Assembly (NCBI RefSeq): GCF_041296385.1
Contig: NW_027184085.1
Coordinates: 9,853,301 to 9,917,300 of the forward strand
Direction: 5' to 3'
DNA length: 64,000 nt
Source: Aphelocoma coerulescens
Taxonomy: Eukaryota; Chordata; Aves; Passeriformes; Corvidae
Below the pieces are notes generated by a model that saw nothing but the letters and a program-made list of their open reading frames with translations, was not told where the DNA came from and ran no database searches. Below, piece by piece: positions 13,798 to 27,400 of the stretch (positions are counted from its first letter, which is position 1; every line of letters starts with the position of its first letter). Position numbers and translations under genes: made by a program.

Positions 13798-16700
13798 AAG
13801 GTCCTTGTGGGTCAGGGTGAGATCTCCAGGGACAGAGCAGTCCTTGTTAAAAGTGCCAGTCTTGAGCTGCTTGCCACCCTGTCATGGATTTTGTCAATAA
13901 CTTCCAAGAAGTGAGTGGGAGGTGTTGAGTTTCTGGCTCTGCCGTGGGGTACATGTGCTATAGTTGCTAGTACAGGGTTCAGGCAGCAAAATTGTTTCCA
14001 AAGGCTCAGTTAGAGAAAGTGTAACACATGTGAAAGGCTGCAGCACTGCCTAATCATTGCATCATTCCCAGAAGGGTTCCCCTGCCTTCTATGTGCCTGC
14101 TGGAGGCGGCACAGGCTGTGAATTCGGTGTTTGGAGTTAGCCTTGGGTAGTATCAGCAGCCTGCTGTGGTCTCTTATTTCTGTTGTTTAAGCAACCTTTG
14201 CACCCAGTGCTGCATGTCACTGTACACTGAAGTCTGAGCACCAGGAAAAGGTGAGAAAAGCAGAGTGAAATGGAAATATGTATTGATTCTGCTGTTCGGC
14301 TGGGAAAGTTACTGTAGAAGTTAGAGTGCACTCGAAAACACATTAATACTGCATTTGTGTTTCACAGGGAGGAGGAAGGTATTTTTCAAATAGCTGATCA
14401 GGAAAATGGATTTGGAATGCTCTGCTTTCAGCACTGCATTTCTTTTTAAAAGCGGTAATTAAAACTGCACCCTTCCATTCTTCTAATTTCTCCCACAGCC
14501 CCTCCTCCATGGCACTTTATTGTCCCCTTCGAAGGGATGTAGGTTTTGTTCTAGTGTGGGGAGCGATCGGGTAGTAAGTCATGTGCTGGATTTAGTTAGA
14601 ATGTAATCTTTTGGCCATCTGCTCAGGCACTCCCTGTGTTGCATTCCTCTCACTGGCAAGCAAGTGTTAAAGGTGATTTGGGATGTGCAGGTGTTCGGTT
14701 CCCTTTTAACTTAGTATGACTGTGTGAGGAGGTTGAGCAGGATGTTTTCTGAACCTTGCAGTAATTTGTCATGCTTAATTTTAATTGTCTTACTGGTGTG
14801 TGTAGCACCTGCTCAGGAAAAAATATTATCATTCAAACTATTCGAAAAATATGTGGATAAGGCTTTCTCCTTAGAAGTGAGTTTAAGAATACTCTGATGT
14901 ATGCTCTGCTACTGTTTTTTCATCCTCCACAGTGACTCTGGTCCTTTTTATTGCAATTCCTGGCTTGTATTTTCCTTTCCTAGTCTTTAGGAGTTTATCT
15001 CACCCTCTAGTCCTTTGTAAGTGAAGGCTGTAAAGCATCTGGAATCTTGCTGTGGCTTTTTCTAAATTTTATTTTATTTTGCTTTTTTTAAGTTGCAGGC
15101 AAGACTTAATTTTTTTTTTGTCTCTTTATTAGAGTAATGCCAAAATGGTGAGAGATGCTCAGAGGGGAAAAATCTGGATGAATTTAATATTTACATCAAG
15201 TTTTTTCTGCTTTCTAAGAGCTCCTTGGAATAGCTGTATCTCTGATACACTCAAGTCTTTTTTGGAGATTAAGTGAATCTTCCTGTGCAGGTAGATCAGG
15301 TGCATCCCTGTGCATCTGTTTCATGAATTGCTTGCACATGGCAGTGCAAAGCACTAGGTCTTGCCTTCCTTTCTAGTTTGCTATCATTTTCATTCCTTCC
15401 CTTGTATCCTGCTTGTCCTGTGCAGTGGCATAGGATTGGCAAGTTCGATGTTTGCATCTGAATGGATGGACTTTGTGTGCTGCCCAGTTTGCTGAGAGAA
15501 GCTATTTGAGACTGAACAGAGCTTGACATCTCCAGCTGGTTTAAAAATGCTCCTTTCCCAGAGACTAGGAGTACTGTGGGATAACTGGGAGTGAGTCAGG
15601 AAATACCACATCTAGACCAATAACTTACATTATGTTAGGTTTTTGCTTTGTGGCAATGCAGGAGCAACTGTACCTGTAAAACCTGGTGTTGCTGGGTGCT
15701 CTAGAGAATGGTTTCATTTTGTGGTACAGGTTTTATTTTAGAAAAATGAGATTTTATATTATAAAAATGTACTGTTACACATGGCTTGATTTCAAAGTAC
15801 TGTCATACTTCATCATGTAGCAATGACTTTTCAGCCTTTGCTGTAATGCTGAGTAATTGGTGCATCAGGCTTCTGTAGAGCTTCTTAACACCTTTGAGTC
15901 CTTCCTTGAGTGCTTGGCATAGAGGAGCTCTAACCAGAGAGAGGGAACGGGTGTGGGTAGAAAAGTTTTCCTAGTAGTGCTCCTTTGGAAAGCTGTGGTC
16001 CTTCGTGGCATGGTTCATGGTCTTCAGTGCAGTGCATCTGACCTGTGAATTCCCTGAGCTGGCAAACAGGTTGGGCCTTAGCCATGCCTAGCAGCCCATT
16101 CCAGCTCTGAACTCCCAGAAATTCAAGCTCTTATATGGGAAATCCTGCAGTCTCCCAGCCAGTCCTGGGAGATATTCTGGGAGCTGCATCATTGCAATGC
16201 TTTCTGCACCCCTAGGAAGTGCTTTCCTGTGGAGCTAACAAAACAAAACCATGTCCAAGTCACTTTTCATGGGAACTTTCTGGACATGCTGTGCAGGCTT
16301 GCAGGTAGAGCAAAAGAATTACTGGTGAGATGAGACTCCCAGGTTTGCAATTCAGCCCTTAGTTATAAGCTCTGTTTCTGTGGCTAAAGGTGTGATTTGT
16401 TACATGCAGTTTTTCTAGAGGTCTGGTGCTCATTCCAGGGAGTTACTAAAGATTCCATCTTTGTCTCGTGAGTCTGTAGCAGGCTTCTGATCTTTGTTTA
16501 GTCTGGCTGCTTCGCTGGGATATCCCTGTTGCTTCAAGCCCTGGGACAGCTCCTGCTGAAGCCCCACACAGACACCCCTCTCAGCTGCCGAGGCAGTGCA
16601 AGGTTTGCTGCCTTTCATCAAAGGAACCTCTGAATATTTAGAGGCTGTGACTGCGATGTACAAAGGGCATCTTTCTCTTAGTTTGCCTGTTACCGTTGCA

Positions 16701-17968
16701 GAGGCTGTCTTTTCTCTGTATTTAGGAGCCAGTGGCCCACTCCAGCTGCCTTTTTAGCAAATAATACCAAATTTCTGCACTGGGGTTACCTGTGCTTCCC
16801 TGCTAACAGTAATGGAGCTGCAACTTCCTGTGTGTCCCCTGCCCTCCTTTGCCTTTTCTTCCCCTAGCACATGCACTTCTTTGTCTCCTGCCTCTTGCAA
16901 AGGAGGGGAGAGGGGAGGTTCATAGATAAGCTGGTGCCTGCCCACCCCAGGGCAGTATTTCATGAAATGTCTGCTTTTCTGTGGTATGCAGAGGAGCCTA
17001 GAAAGTGGGTAGATTGTCCTGCATATTTCTCAATGGTTAAACAGACTGATTTGGAGATTGAAAGGCATCTGTATCTTCAGTCAGCAAGAACACTGGCCCA
17101 TGCTATTGTATGTTTTGCTTGCACCATTAGGTTTAGCGTCAGGAATGCTTCAGGCCCTGCATCTGGGAAAAAAAGAACCAACTTATTTTGGACCTAAAGG
17201 CTTGTTGGCCTTGTCAGTCTAGGTGAAAACTATAGCCCTTTTAACAGTAACAGTTTGTACTGTACCTGGTACAGCATTTTCCTTCTTGCAAACATCTACC
17301 TGAACTGTAAATGCTCACAGAGGAGAATTTCTCAAATAGCAAGACTGTTCTCCAGCATCACACTCCCTTGCAGCTGTGCGTGTAACTGTGTCAGGGCATT
17401 TTTTTAAAATTAAAGTTTTTGATGTTTCTTTCTAGAACTTTTATCTTGTGAGTTGGACACTATGAGCCTCTAATAAGTATTGGCAGCTCTGTTTTCTGAA
17501 GGAAACTTCACTGCACCAGCTTTTAAGTATTTTTGCTCTCTGGTATATCTTGCTTACTAGCTTGTTAAATATGTTTTCATCTTAGTGTTTTCCATTGGGA
17601 AACTAGCAGGAGCCTAGAGATGTCTTCTCTTAGTGCTTACACTTAGCAATTCTAGTGAGGATATGAGCTTGCAAAAGGGAAATGTAAACAAAATCTCCCC
17701 TAGGTAGACATGGACCTTCTCCATCTGGTGAGATAAGAGCCAATACTGTTTTATGTTTTAACAATTCTATTTTTATGTATAAATACTGTCCTGGAATTAA
17801 ATTAACAGAGTAGAGCTTGTAAAAATGACATTTGAGTTTACCCTGCTGTTTGTTTGGCTTATTTAATTTAACTGAGAGTGTCACAGTATAGAGTTGCTTA
17901 TGGAGCTGCTATTCTGGCTTGATTATTTTCAATTTGTGGTTGAAAGTCTGCTATACAGTGTTAGGAGA

Positions 17969-17990
17969 ATTTCTTTGTATACAAAGAAAT
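17969..17990. repeat. Perfect 22-bp palindrome containing inverted SOX-type cores
   Basis: The half ATTTCTTTGTA is followed immediately by its exact reverse complement. The centre reads CTTTGTATACAAAG, two ACAAAG cores back to back, which resembles a dimeric SOX-type HMG-box site. It sits about 380 bases upstream of the first coding exon in the window. Function is inference only. Confidence 0.45.
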
Positions 17991-18370
17991 GTTTCTTTCT
18001 TCTAGAGTGTTTATAAGTAACTTTGTAAGTGAGGTGGTATGAAATGACATCTTGCTAGGCAGCAGTAACTTCTGGTTGCAAAGCACGGATTTTGAGATTG
18101 CTTTGCATTAACCATATCACACTGCTTTCCAAACGTTAAGCCTGTGATTGTTTTTTAAATGCATCACTTTCAAGAGGTGCCATCGGGTACAAAGGAGTTT
18201 TTGTCTCCAGATCCCTTTAACTGAATGTGGATTTCCAGCTGCCAGGACTGTGCAGGGGATGTTGGCCAGTTAATATGATGCACTGTGATGCTTTAACTCA
18301 AAGGAGACTGTAGCAGGACAAAATCACTAACAGCCTCTTATTTTGTTCTTTTCCTTTTTTCTCTTTACAG

Positions 18371-18400
18371 TAAAAAAAGCTAAACTCCATGGACCACCAG
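18371..18400 (+). CDS. UNC13B: UNC13B exon 2 (start of C2A)
   Basis: This 30-nt exon is bounded by CTCTTTACAG and GTAAGC. With a G supplied by the missing exon 1 it reads [10 protein letters not shown] plus the first base of the next codon (Asp). That matches the first beta strand of the Munc13 C2A domain (VKKAKF/VKRAKF in paralogues). Entry and exit are both phase 1. The preceding exon should encode the initiating MSLLCV-type residues and is not seen in the window. Confidence 0.9.
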
Positions 18401-21400
18401 GTAAGCCATGCTCTCCTGCTTGTTTGCAGCAATGGGGACCCCTGCTCTCTCACTGCTGTTTGTGCTGCTCCCTCTGGTTTTCCTCCACCTCCTCTCAGCT
18501 CCTCCATGTTCTCCTTAGGAGTGACATAATCTACCTTGAGAATCCAGGCAGCTTGAGTTAGTAGAAAACTTGGGGCTGTGACCTGGTGTCACAGTGGTAA
18601 GAAACATCTGTCTTTTCAACATGACCTGAACAGGTGATGAATGTCGAAATATGTTCCTTTACTGTCACCCTTCCCCACCCACCCAGCCCTTTCATCTCAT
18701 CCTGCCTCTGTCCCTGTTCAAAACAGGGTCTGAAAATGTCCAGTAAGAAGAACTGGTGTGTGCTTCTGTGGATTTAGTGCCTTCTCGATCTTGACTAGGA
18801 TTGCTGGATGGAACTGCAGAAGCGAATCATTCTCTTATGTGGCAGTCCATAATGGCTGTGCTTGGAATTAAAATCCCATCCGCTAGGTTTTGCGTCTGCA
18901 TAATAAAACAAAAGCAAACAGCTGGTGACACCCAGAATTTACAGTCTGTGGTTCAGAAGTAAGTGTGCTATAGTAACCCACAGCAATGACGCATGACAAT
19001 CATACAATCGTAGAATATTAAGGAGTTGGAAAGTACCTGAAGAATGATCTAGTCCCATGCCATGGGCAGGGACACTTCCCACTAGACCATGTTGCCCAGT
19101 GCCTTATCCAACCTGGCCTTGAGCACTACCAGGACTGGGCATCCACAACCTCCTTGGGGAACCTGTGCCAGTGTTCACAATAAATGCCTTCACAATAAAG
19201 AATTTCTTCCCAATATCTAACTAAATATCCCCTTTCAATTTGTATCTATTATTCCCTATCACTACAGTCCCTGATGAAGGGTCCCTTTCTGGATTCCCTG
19301 TAGGCCCCTTCAGGTACTGGAAGGTTGCTGTGAGATCTCCACATAACCTCTTCTCCAGGTTGAACAGCCCCAATTTTCTGAGCCTGTCTTCATAGGGGAG
19401 GTGCTCCACTGTCCTAACCAACGTTGTGGAATTGCTCCAGCACTTCCATGTCCTTCTCAATATTGGGGTCACCAGAGCTGTATGCAGTAATCCAGGTGGA
19501 ATAGATGCAGCAGAACATTGAGGTATTAAAATATGTGCACTGCTTTCTGGGTACTTAGCATGTTGTTCCAGGCTGTTTGAAACTGATGGATAGGCCTGAG
19601 GTGATAACTCCCCTTAAAAGGGAGTTTGTTCATTCTTGGATGCTGATATTCAAACTTTGAATGTGTCTGTGCTTTTTTTTTGGAAAAAAGTTCTTCCAGA
19701 ATTTTTCTTCAGATTTAAAATAAAAAGCAAAGCATCTAAACAGAGGCTGGCTTGTCAAGATGTGAGTGTAATGTGGTTTTCCTAGGTCAGGTCAGTTTCA
19801 GCACACTTAACAATAAGTCTGTATTTTTCTTCTGCCGCTGACTGGCCTGTAAAGTTCTTTGTGGACTGGTAGGTGGAAGACTGGGTTGGGGCTGAGAGAG
19901 CAACTGAGTCAGAAGGGAAGATGTGGTATGACCAACCCAACCTCTTGTTTGTATGTTTTGCAACTTTGTTTTTCACTCTGCTTGGTATTCATGATGGGTC
20001 CTGTGCCTTCAGGCTGTCTCTTCTTCCTCTTGTCTGCATTTCAGGAGCAGCATCATAACTAAATGTCTGTGTTCTTTAGGATTTTACACTCTTTGTCCAT
20101 GTGTCACTGCAAGTGAACAGTTGCGTGTTTTTGTTCATTTGTGCTTGGATTTCTAAAAAAGCTGTGACTAAAAATTTGGTGCAGGTGAAAAACATCTTGA
20201 ACATTTGGCTTTTGAAACCCAGTGGTATCTTCCCATACGGGCTTTTCATTTAGGGTCTCTCTGAATGTACTCTACTAACTGAAAACCTTGCAGTGTTGCA
20301 GGTGATGTGATGAAAGGGTATGACAATGGAGATAACATTTTGTGTCTTGTTCCCCAGATAAATTCAATACGTATGTTACCCTGAAAGTGCAAAATGTGAA
20401 GAGCACGACAGTGGCCGTGCGAGGTGACCAACCCTGCTGGGAACAGGATTTTATGTTGTAAGTATGGTGGTGCACAGCACAAGGTGCTCATGGTTGCATC
20501 CTTCCGCAGCCCTGGTGTTCATAACAGAGTTGTTTGTGTGTGTATGAATCAGAATATTTGGGTAAATAAGCCTAAATACTTACAACCTAAATAATTTTCC
20601 TTCCTGTTGTACACATTGTCCTGCCGGTGTCATGGGAGATTGTCTCTGCCGGTGCCATGGACTGGCAATTGCCAGTCAGATCTGTAGTGAGGAGCCAGGT
20701 GTGAGGTTGAGCTGGGAAGTTACTGTGTGGGTTGGGTCTGGAATGATGTTGTCCTTGGCCAGTATATGCACAGCTGTGCCTGTAAATTCGAGAGACACAC
20801 ACACGCCCGTACAACACAGCTTAGGCAAGGACCAAAGGCCCGTAGCTGAGTTTAAATGGGCGTGGGAAGAGGGTGGGGATGTTGGCCCCTGGAGAGGCTG
20901 GTCAGGGCAATTAAGGGCTGTTGTTAGTGCATGCAGGGCCTCTAGTTGGTGATCCTGGTTACCTCAGTTGGGAGCAGCAGAACCAGTTCGTTCCAGCTTT
21001 TCCAGGGCTTCTACTGCAGTTGGCACTTCTGATTTGCTTTGGTCCTCATAGACCTCACATGTAGCCAAGGATTTCCCAGTATCTTTTAGAATGGTGTTTG
21101 TTTTGTTTTTTTTTTTCTGGTGGATGAATGACTTATTGATTATACTGCATCTGCTTCTGTTTCTATAGCTTTGTAAGGCAAATTGAACTAAATTTACTAA
21201 ATGGGGGGGAACGATGTTGTATTCTTGTGGGGTCAAAGCTAGTGCTGCTGTTTGAGTGGGTTGGAGGTGTTTACATAGTATCTGTACTAAGAGACCCCCA
21301 CGGAATTTTGGGAATATGTTTCCTAATCCAGCAGCAGTTTGTTTCTCCTCAGCTGAAAGTGGCAGGTTGTTACCTCAGGTTAAGGAGGTCACCTGGGTCA

Positions 21401-24400
21401 GTACAGTATTTCCATCATAGCTGTGCTCCAGCCTCCCTTGTTTGGTGGCACTCTGCTTTTGGAGCAGCACGAGAGGTATGTGCTCCTGAACACCACCATC
21501 TGCTCAGCTCTGCAGCTCCTGGTCAGACAGAGGCCATGGCTGTCACTGATGTGAAACATTCAGGGCTGGGTAAGGCTGGGATAAGGAATTGTACCTGTCC
21601 TCCAAATCACACACCCATACCCAAACTACTGACTCTTTTTGCCGGTGATTTGTGCTCGTCCTGTGGGCAGGAGCTGACTTTAAATATGGCCAGCTACAGA
21701 GGAGACTTCTCAGCTGTGATTCAAGGAAAGCACTTGAATGTGTTGGATGAAGGCTCCTGTGGTTGCTCCTCCTCCTTCCTTTCAAGCAGCTCCTGAAGCT
21801 GCACTCTGGTATCAGCTGGGAGCTTAGCTAGCGCGCTGTAAGGTCACTGAGACGCTCCATAATTAGTTGCTAGGGGATATGGAAGCAGAATATTAGCTGA
21901 ACTACCTCGCCATTATTGTCCCTGCTTTACCCAGGCAACTGCACAGTAGTTCTGGTGTCTCTTCATAACAGATATATTACATGTGGGAACGAATGTGTTT
22001 TGCATGATCCTGTGTACATCAAGTTGTCCCAGGGGAAATAGCGCTGGTATTCCAGTACTGCTGTTCTCTAGTTTGCTGTTCTTCTTTCTGGAGTCGGAAA
22101 AGGATTCTGAACACAGCAGTGTTTCCCCAAGGGAAGGATGCTTTTACTGTCTGTGCAGTGTTTACCTTTTTCATGAAGCATAGTGGAAGAATAGACCACA
22201 AGCAAAAAAATGCTTCCTGTCTGTGTTTGTTGGTTTTGCTCCAAACTCTTTGTGAGATGTAACACTGCAGAATTTGGGGCTCTGGGGTTGTCTGAGATTT
22301 GGTTATTTACCAGACCAGTGAAGCACTTCCGTGTATTCCTTGGGGACATCTTTGAATTTTGAAGGAGCTTTAAAAGAATTGCGTATTTGCTGCGTATTTG
22401 CTGCATATTTGCAGGAAACACCTCGAGTGAAAGTGCGAACTGATGTTTAGAACACAGTGATTAAATTGGTGTTGAAGTTGTGAGAAATGCCTTTATTTAT
22501 TTGTGTGTATGGAAAGGGAGGGATACCAAATTTCAGTCTCAGCTCTTTTGTTCTTATAAGCTGTTCTGCATCTAACCAGAAGGTGGAGAAAGGGAGACAC
22601 AAAGGCAGTCAAAGCCACTGTACAGAAATGCATTTTATTTATTATTCTTACCTGGTGACCTGTCCTTTGGAGTTCTCTATGGGTGTATCATGACCAATAT
22701 CTTGCTCTGACAGCGTTTGTTGAGGCAAAGTATGTGGTTTGACACTGTGACTGAAAACAGAGTATTTTCCTTCCCTTCCCTTTCTGGCCTCACAGTATTC
22801 CAACCAGCAGACAGCCAGTCATCATCAGCCTGCAAATCAGATGAATATCAAGCAGGGTGAGGGCAGAGCAGTGCTGGTAGAGCTGTTGGCCATACTGAGT
22901 AACCCTATCAGAACAGAGGATGCTGGAGACTTGATTACAAGATGCTAGCAGTAAACTCATAGAAGGGTTGTAAGAGCTTGATTTTGAACTGTTGCAGACT
23001 GAGCCACCCAAATACTGAACACTGCTGACCTCAATTCCTGCATCTCAAACAAGAACAGAAGCACTTGGATTTAAAATAGACATTAATGTGCTTTACTGTA
23101 GCTGTAGGGTTTGTCTTGAACCTTGTAGATACGATGTTCTCTTTTAGTTGCAAGAGGCAAAGTTCAAGTGGATGCTTGGATTTGTAGCAGTTCTTTCTTA
23201 TTTTGATGTGATGACAGTCTATAAGGGACTAAAATGCTTTTAAATTTCCTTGATATCTGTAACATGGATATATTAGGGCAGAGGGCAGCAGCACTGACTG
23301 TCCAAGATAGCTACTTTTAACATTAACAGTTAAAGTAAAGGGGATTAAGAGTTGCAATAAAGGGAGGCCCTGAGATCGAAAAATTACAGGGGATAGCCTT
23401 TCTTCATGGTAAGTGGGAGACAGCTGTGGTATCAACAGACAGCTCAGGATTCTTCTCTGTTGTTTTTACCCGTGTCTGCTGTGTATGTGTTAGGCTGTTC
23501 TGACGTAGGCATGTTATAAACCATGCAAAAGCGAGGCATAAATGCTATAAAACACTGAGAAGAAGCACATTTGAGATGCATCCTTTCGTTAATGAGAGGA
23601 AAGATGTTTGTGAAAACCTTCAGATCAGTATTTCCAAGAACCTGTCACTCAGTGGCCGAAGTGGTGCAACACAGCTCTGAGCAATAGTTAGTGCTGCTGA
23701 TGCAGCTATGCTAGATTTGGGACTGTTACTTTTGGCATGGAGTAGCTCCACTCACAGGTAAGTATTGGCATGTTTGCACCTTCCAGAGTACACCTGTGTT
23801 GCTGTGCTGCCAAGGGAGACGTCCACTCTATTAGAAATGGGGTGCCTGATGACAAAGAATAGCTCACCTCTAGGTTTTGGTCCAAGGTACACTTCCTCCT
23901 CCTGTGTACATAGCTGCAGAGATGAGTTCCCAACTGGCAGTTCATGCATGACATAGTTCAGGGTTTTAGTTTGCACTCTTTGTGTAATTAGTATTAAACT
24001 GTGAATTACTAGAAACTGGTGTTCCCTGTGAGTATGAGCAGCCTCAGCTACATGCTTCCAGGAGCTCTGTGTAGCTTGACACAGCTCTGTGGAAATAGTT
24101 CAGTGGTATAGTCATGGTAATGCAGAACATTAAACAAAATTAGATGGTATTCTGCTTTCTTCTCATCTGTGCTGCCTTTACTTTTCTTGCAGTGAGATCA
24201 GTCGGCTGGACCTGGGCCTAATTGTGGAAGTATGGAACAAAGGACTGATATGGGACACCCTGGTTGGGACTGTGTGGATTGCTCTGAAGGCCATTCACCA
24301 ATCTGATGAGGTTAAGCTGACAGAGAACCTTTATTTGCTCCAGTGTTGATAATCAATGTGTTACAAATCTGGCCTGATGCAGCCCAAACTCAGCTCCTCA

Positions 24401-27400
24401 GCAAAACTTCCACTTGGAAAGTCAGGAAGGCTGAGTGAGCAGAGAGGGCTGTCTCATCACATTGGTTTTGATTTTGAAGTGAGATCACAACTGAGCTTAC
24501 ACAGGGGTCATTTCACTTGTGTGGACTCAAGAATTAGGGCCTAATCTGTTTAGCAGCACATAACAGACCAGTGTCTGTAATATTAAGGACTGACTGCTTA
24601 GTCTGATGCTCAGATTTTTATGACATACTGCTAAAGACCTCTGCCTTTTCCAGCTGACAAGGTAGGCCCAGAGCATATCTGCAGTTATCTTTGTACGGCT
24701 TCTGGTTGCTACGTTAAAAGGTGTCTACCTGTGCTGATATATATGGACAGAAGTAGGAAGTAGGATGTGCCGATGTCTGGGACTACCCTAACTACTGAGT
24801 TTGGCAGTTGTTGCAGCTAAGCATTTTTAACTCAAATTTCAGGGTATTTACTTAGAAGATTATTGGATTTGAACAGGGAGAGATAGATTATATTTTCCAT
24901 AAAAGGGAAAGACTGGAGGTGCCCCGCAGTGTGGCCGTGAGGTCTGCTGGTGCTCAGTTTCTCTGGCTGTCCAGGCATTCCTTAGTCCTGCCTTTGAGGG
25001 TTTACCTTTGCAGTTCCACTGAGAAGGCAGCACTTCTTTTTGCTGCTTGCCCTGGTAGATGCCTCTGAGATTTGGAAAAAAACCAGTTTTAAGAAAAAAG
25101 CCAGTGCATGCTGAATGGATGTAATTTGATGTTAAAATAGAGTTGATAATGCCGTAAAGCTCTTTTTGAACTCTTTTAGCAAATGTGTGAGAGTTGGTGC
25201 ATAAAGTTCTTCAGACTTCAATGTTTGTTCACTTAAGGCTTTTGATTCATAGGAAGGTCCTGGGGAGTGGTCTACACTGGAGGCAGAAGTTGTAATGAAA
25301 CATGATGAAATCTGTGGAACCAAAAACCCAACTCCTCATAAAATTTTGCTGGACACAAGATTTGAATTACCATTTGGTGAGTACATTTCCATAACTTACC
25401 CAGGATGCTGACAGTGGAGAGAAAGTGGGAACAACTTGAGGTTTATAATCAAGTTGTGTTCATTCTCAGTTCTGTCAGTGTAGTTTAGTGGAGGTCATGT
25501 GGCTGGTATTCATCTTTTGTTTGGCTTCTTTCTAACAAGATCTGAATAAGTATGAAATATTTGAAAGTCCCTGAGTGCTGGAATATTTAGACTAGCAGCA
25601 GTTTTTTCTTCTAATAGTGTTTCAGGATTGTGTTCACACATTTTCTTGGAGCATTTGCTTCTTTGAATCTAGACAAATTTGACTGTAGAAGAGGCAGAGT
25701 GTGTTGTTAGAGCTGTTCTGTGGTGAATGCACGTAGGCCTCTCAGACATGTGCAGTTCAGTTAGTGAAACATTAATGCTTAGTGCTCCCGAACATCATCA
25801 TTAGCAGAGTATATGAATAACTTAATGTTGTAAGAACTGCCTTTCTGGCAATTACTTGTGGTTGAGAAATACGGAATATGGAAAAGCAGCTAACTGGAGC
25901 AAACTGATGTCAAGTAAAGTTGTATGTAATTTTAAAATTTTATTTTACTTAAGCAAACAAAAACAAACCCCAAACCAAATAAACCCCAAAAGTAAGTCCT
26001 TAGCCAAAATGCATCCCAGGCTTAACTTCTCTTTCCAGCTCTTACCTGATGCTTGGGATCAAGAACAGAGGTGATGTTTTTGGGGTTTGTGCTATTTTTT
26101 TTTCATGCACTAAGCATTGAAGTGCTTCAAAGTGTTCTGTCATTGCAAGGCTCATCCCTCTCTCTCTGCCTGGTGCATCCTTTCTGCTGCAAAGCCCCAG
26201 TCAGTGTGAGCAATTTGTATTGTGCTCTAAGCAGGGGTAGAGCAGTTGTGCAGGCACTGGCGTTTGGTCAGCACCTGTCAGGATTGTCCATCTGTTGTGG
26301 GAAGAAGTTAGGACATCTGTGGGTCTCATACCCCGCTTCCTGGTGGAGGGGAGGATGCAGGCCTCGGCCCTGCAGTTGGAAAGTCAGTACAAAATTGTCT
26401 TTTGTGTTGTGAGTGCACAGTCCCCTAGATGGATGTACCTCAGGGGGAGCAGTGTTCTGTAGATGTAGTGGCACTGCTCTTTAACTACAGTCCAGTGTGC
26501 AAAGGGGAGGAGGTACCCTGACACCACAGCTGTCCTGACAGCTGTCTGATGTTGGTCAGGAGCCATCCCCCTTCCCCATGGAAATATCCTGGTATTTCAC
26601 TGCTGCTGCCCATGGGAAGTTTATTACTGAAATTACTTGTTATGCAAGAGGAGGAACAAGCCTGTTTAACCTCACAAGGAAATCTTGGTTCTTTGGGACA
26701 AATGTTGAGGCTTCTGGGAGGGACAGAAGAAGCACACGGAGCTGAAGGCAAGGCTTGTAGCCACTGCCTTCTCATCTAAGTTCATTCTGACATGCTTGCT
26801 TGTAAACTGTTACTGCTTTAAAACAAAATGAAGTTCTGGTGTCTCCCTTTGTATTCAGAGAGTGTCCAAAAGAGAATTTGCTTTCTTCTGCAATTCATAC
26901 TATGGACTGCTTGCATTTTGAGGTATTTTTTTCAAGTATAAGAAAGCAGATTCCATGTAGATGCGTTAGAACATCTGAATTTTAAAAATCAAAGCACTTC
27001 AGGTAATCATGTGTTTTCTCCCTACTACTATACTCAGAGGAGTTTTTCTTTGTTTCTTTTGGGGCGATTTATACTACTGTTTTACATTTTTATATTTGGA
27101 GAAGTAGAATTTCATTCAGAGCGCTAAATAAGTAAAAAGACTTCCTGATTCTTCTGTTTTTGACACAATTGATCATTTAAAGCACACCTATTACTTATTT
27201 CTTTGCTTACCATGCAAAATAGTGAATAACACAGATTCCATATTGCTGTGTTGAAAGGTTTTTGTTTTAGAATGTGAAAAGTTGTCTGCCTGTCCAGGGT
27301 TGCATAATGTCCAGGAAAAAAGGGGTGCATGAGTTAGCTCTTCAAAGAGTGCTCTTCTCTTGAAGAGTGCTGCAGTTTTTGCTTTGATCTCCATTTTCAG

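Larger units (their letters stand above)
1..18370 (+). other. Intron (probably UNC13B intron 1), no gene seen
   Basis: The stretch ends with a pyrimidine-rich acceptor (CTCTTTACAG) directly before the first coding exon. I saw no start exon of the MSLLCV type and no open frame with homology. Many short open frames occur on both strands, all below about 130 codons with no recognisable protein and no plausible splice context. The contents I can name are a CR1 fragment near 13.7 kb, a possible ancient repeat near 1.95 kb, a 22-bp palindrome near 18 kb, short tandem duplications and T-rich tracts (for example 12356-12383). A large first intron is usual for this gene in vertebrates. Confidence 0.75.

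Noticed and set aside
16966..16990. ATGTCTGCTTTTCTGTGG as a possible UNC13B exon 1
   Set aside because: It encodes MSAFLW, not the conserved MSLLCV, and no suitable phase-1 donor follows.
19221..19472. Minus-strand open frame of 83 codons
   Set aside because: It is the decayed tail of the CR1 retrotransposon protein, annotated as part of the mobile element, not a gene.
21227..21796. Plus-strand open frame of 189 codons in intron 3
   Set aside because: No recognisable domain, no flanking splice or promoter signals, and mixed composition like translated intron; length is compatible with chance in 64 kb.
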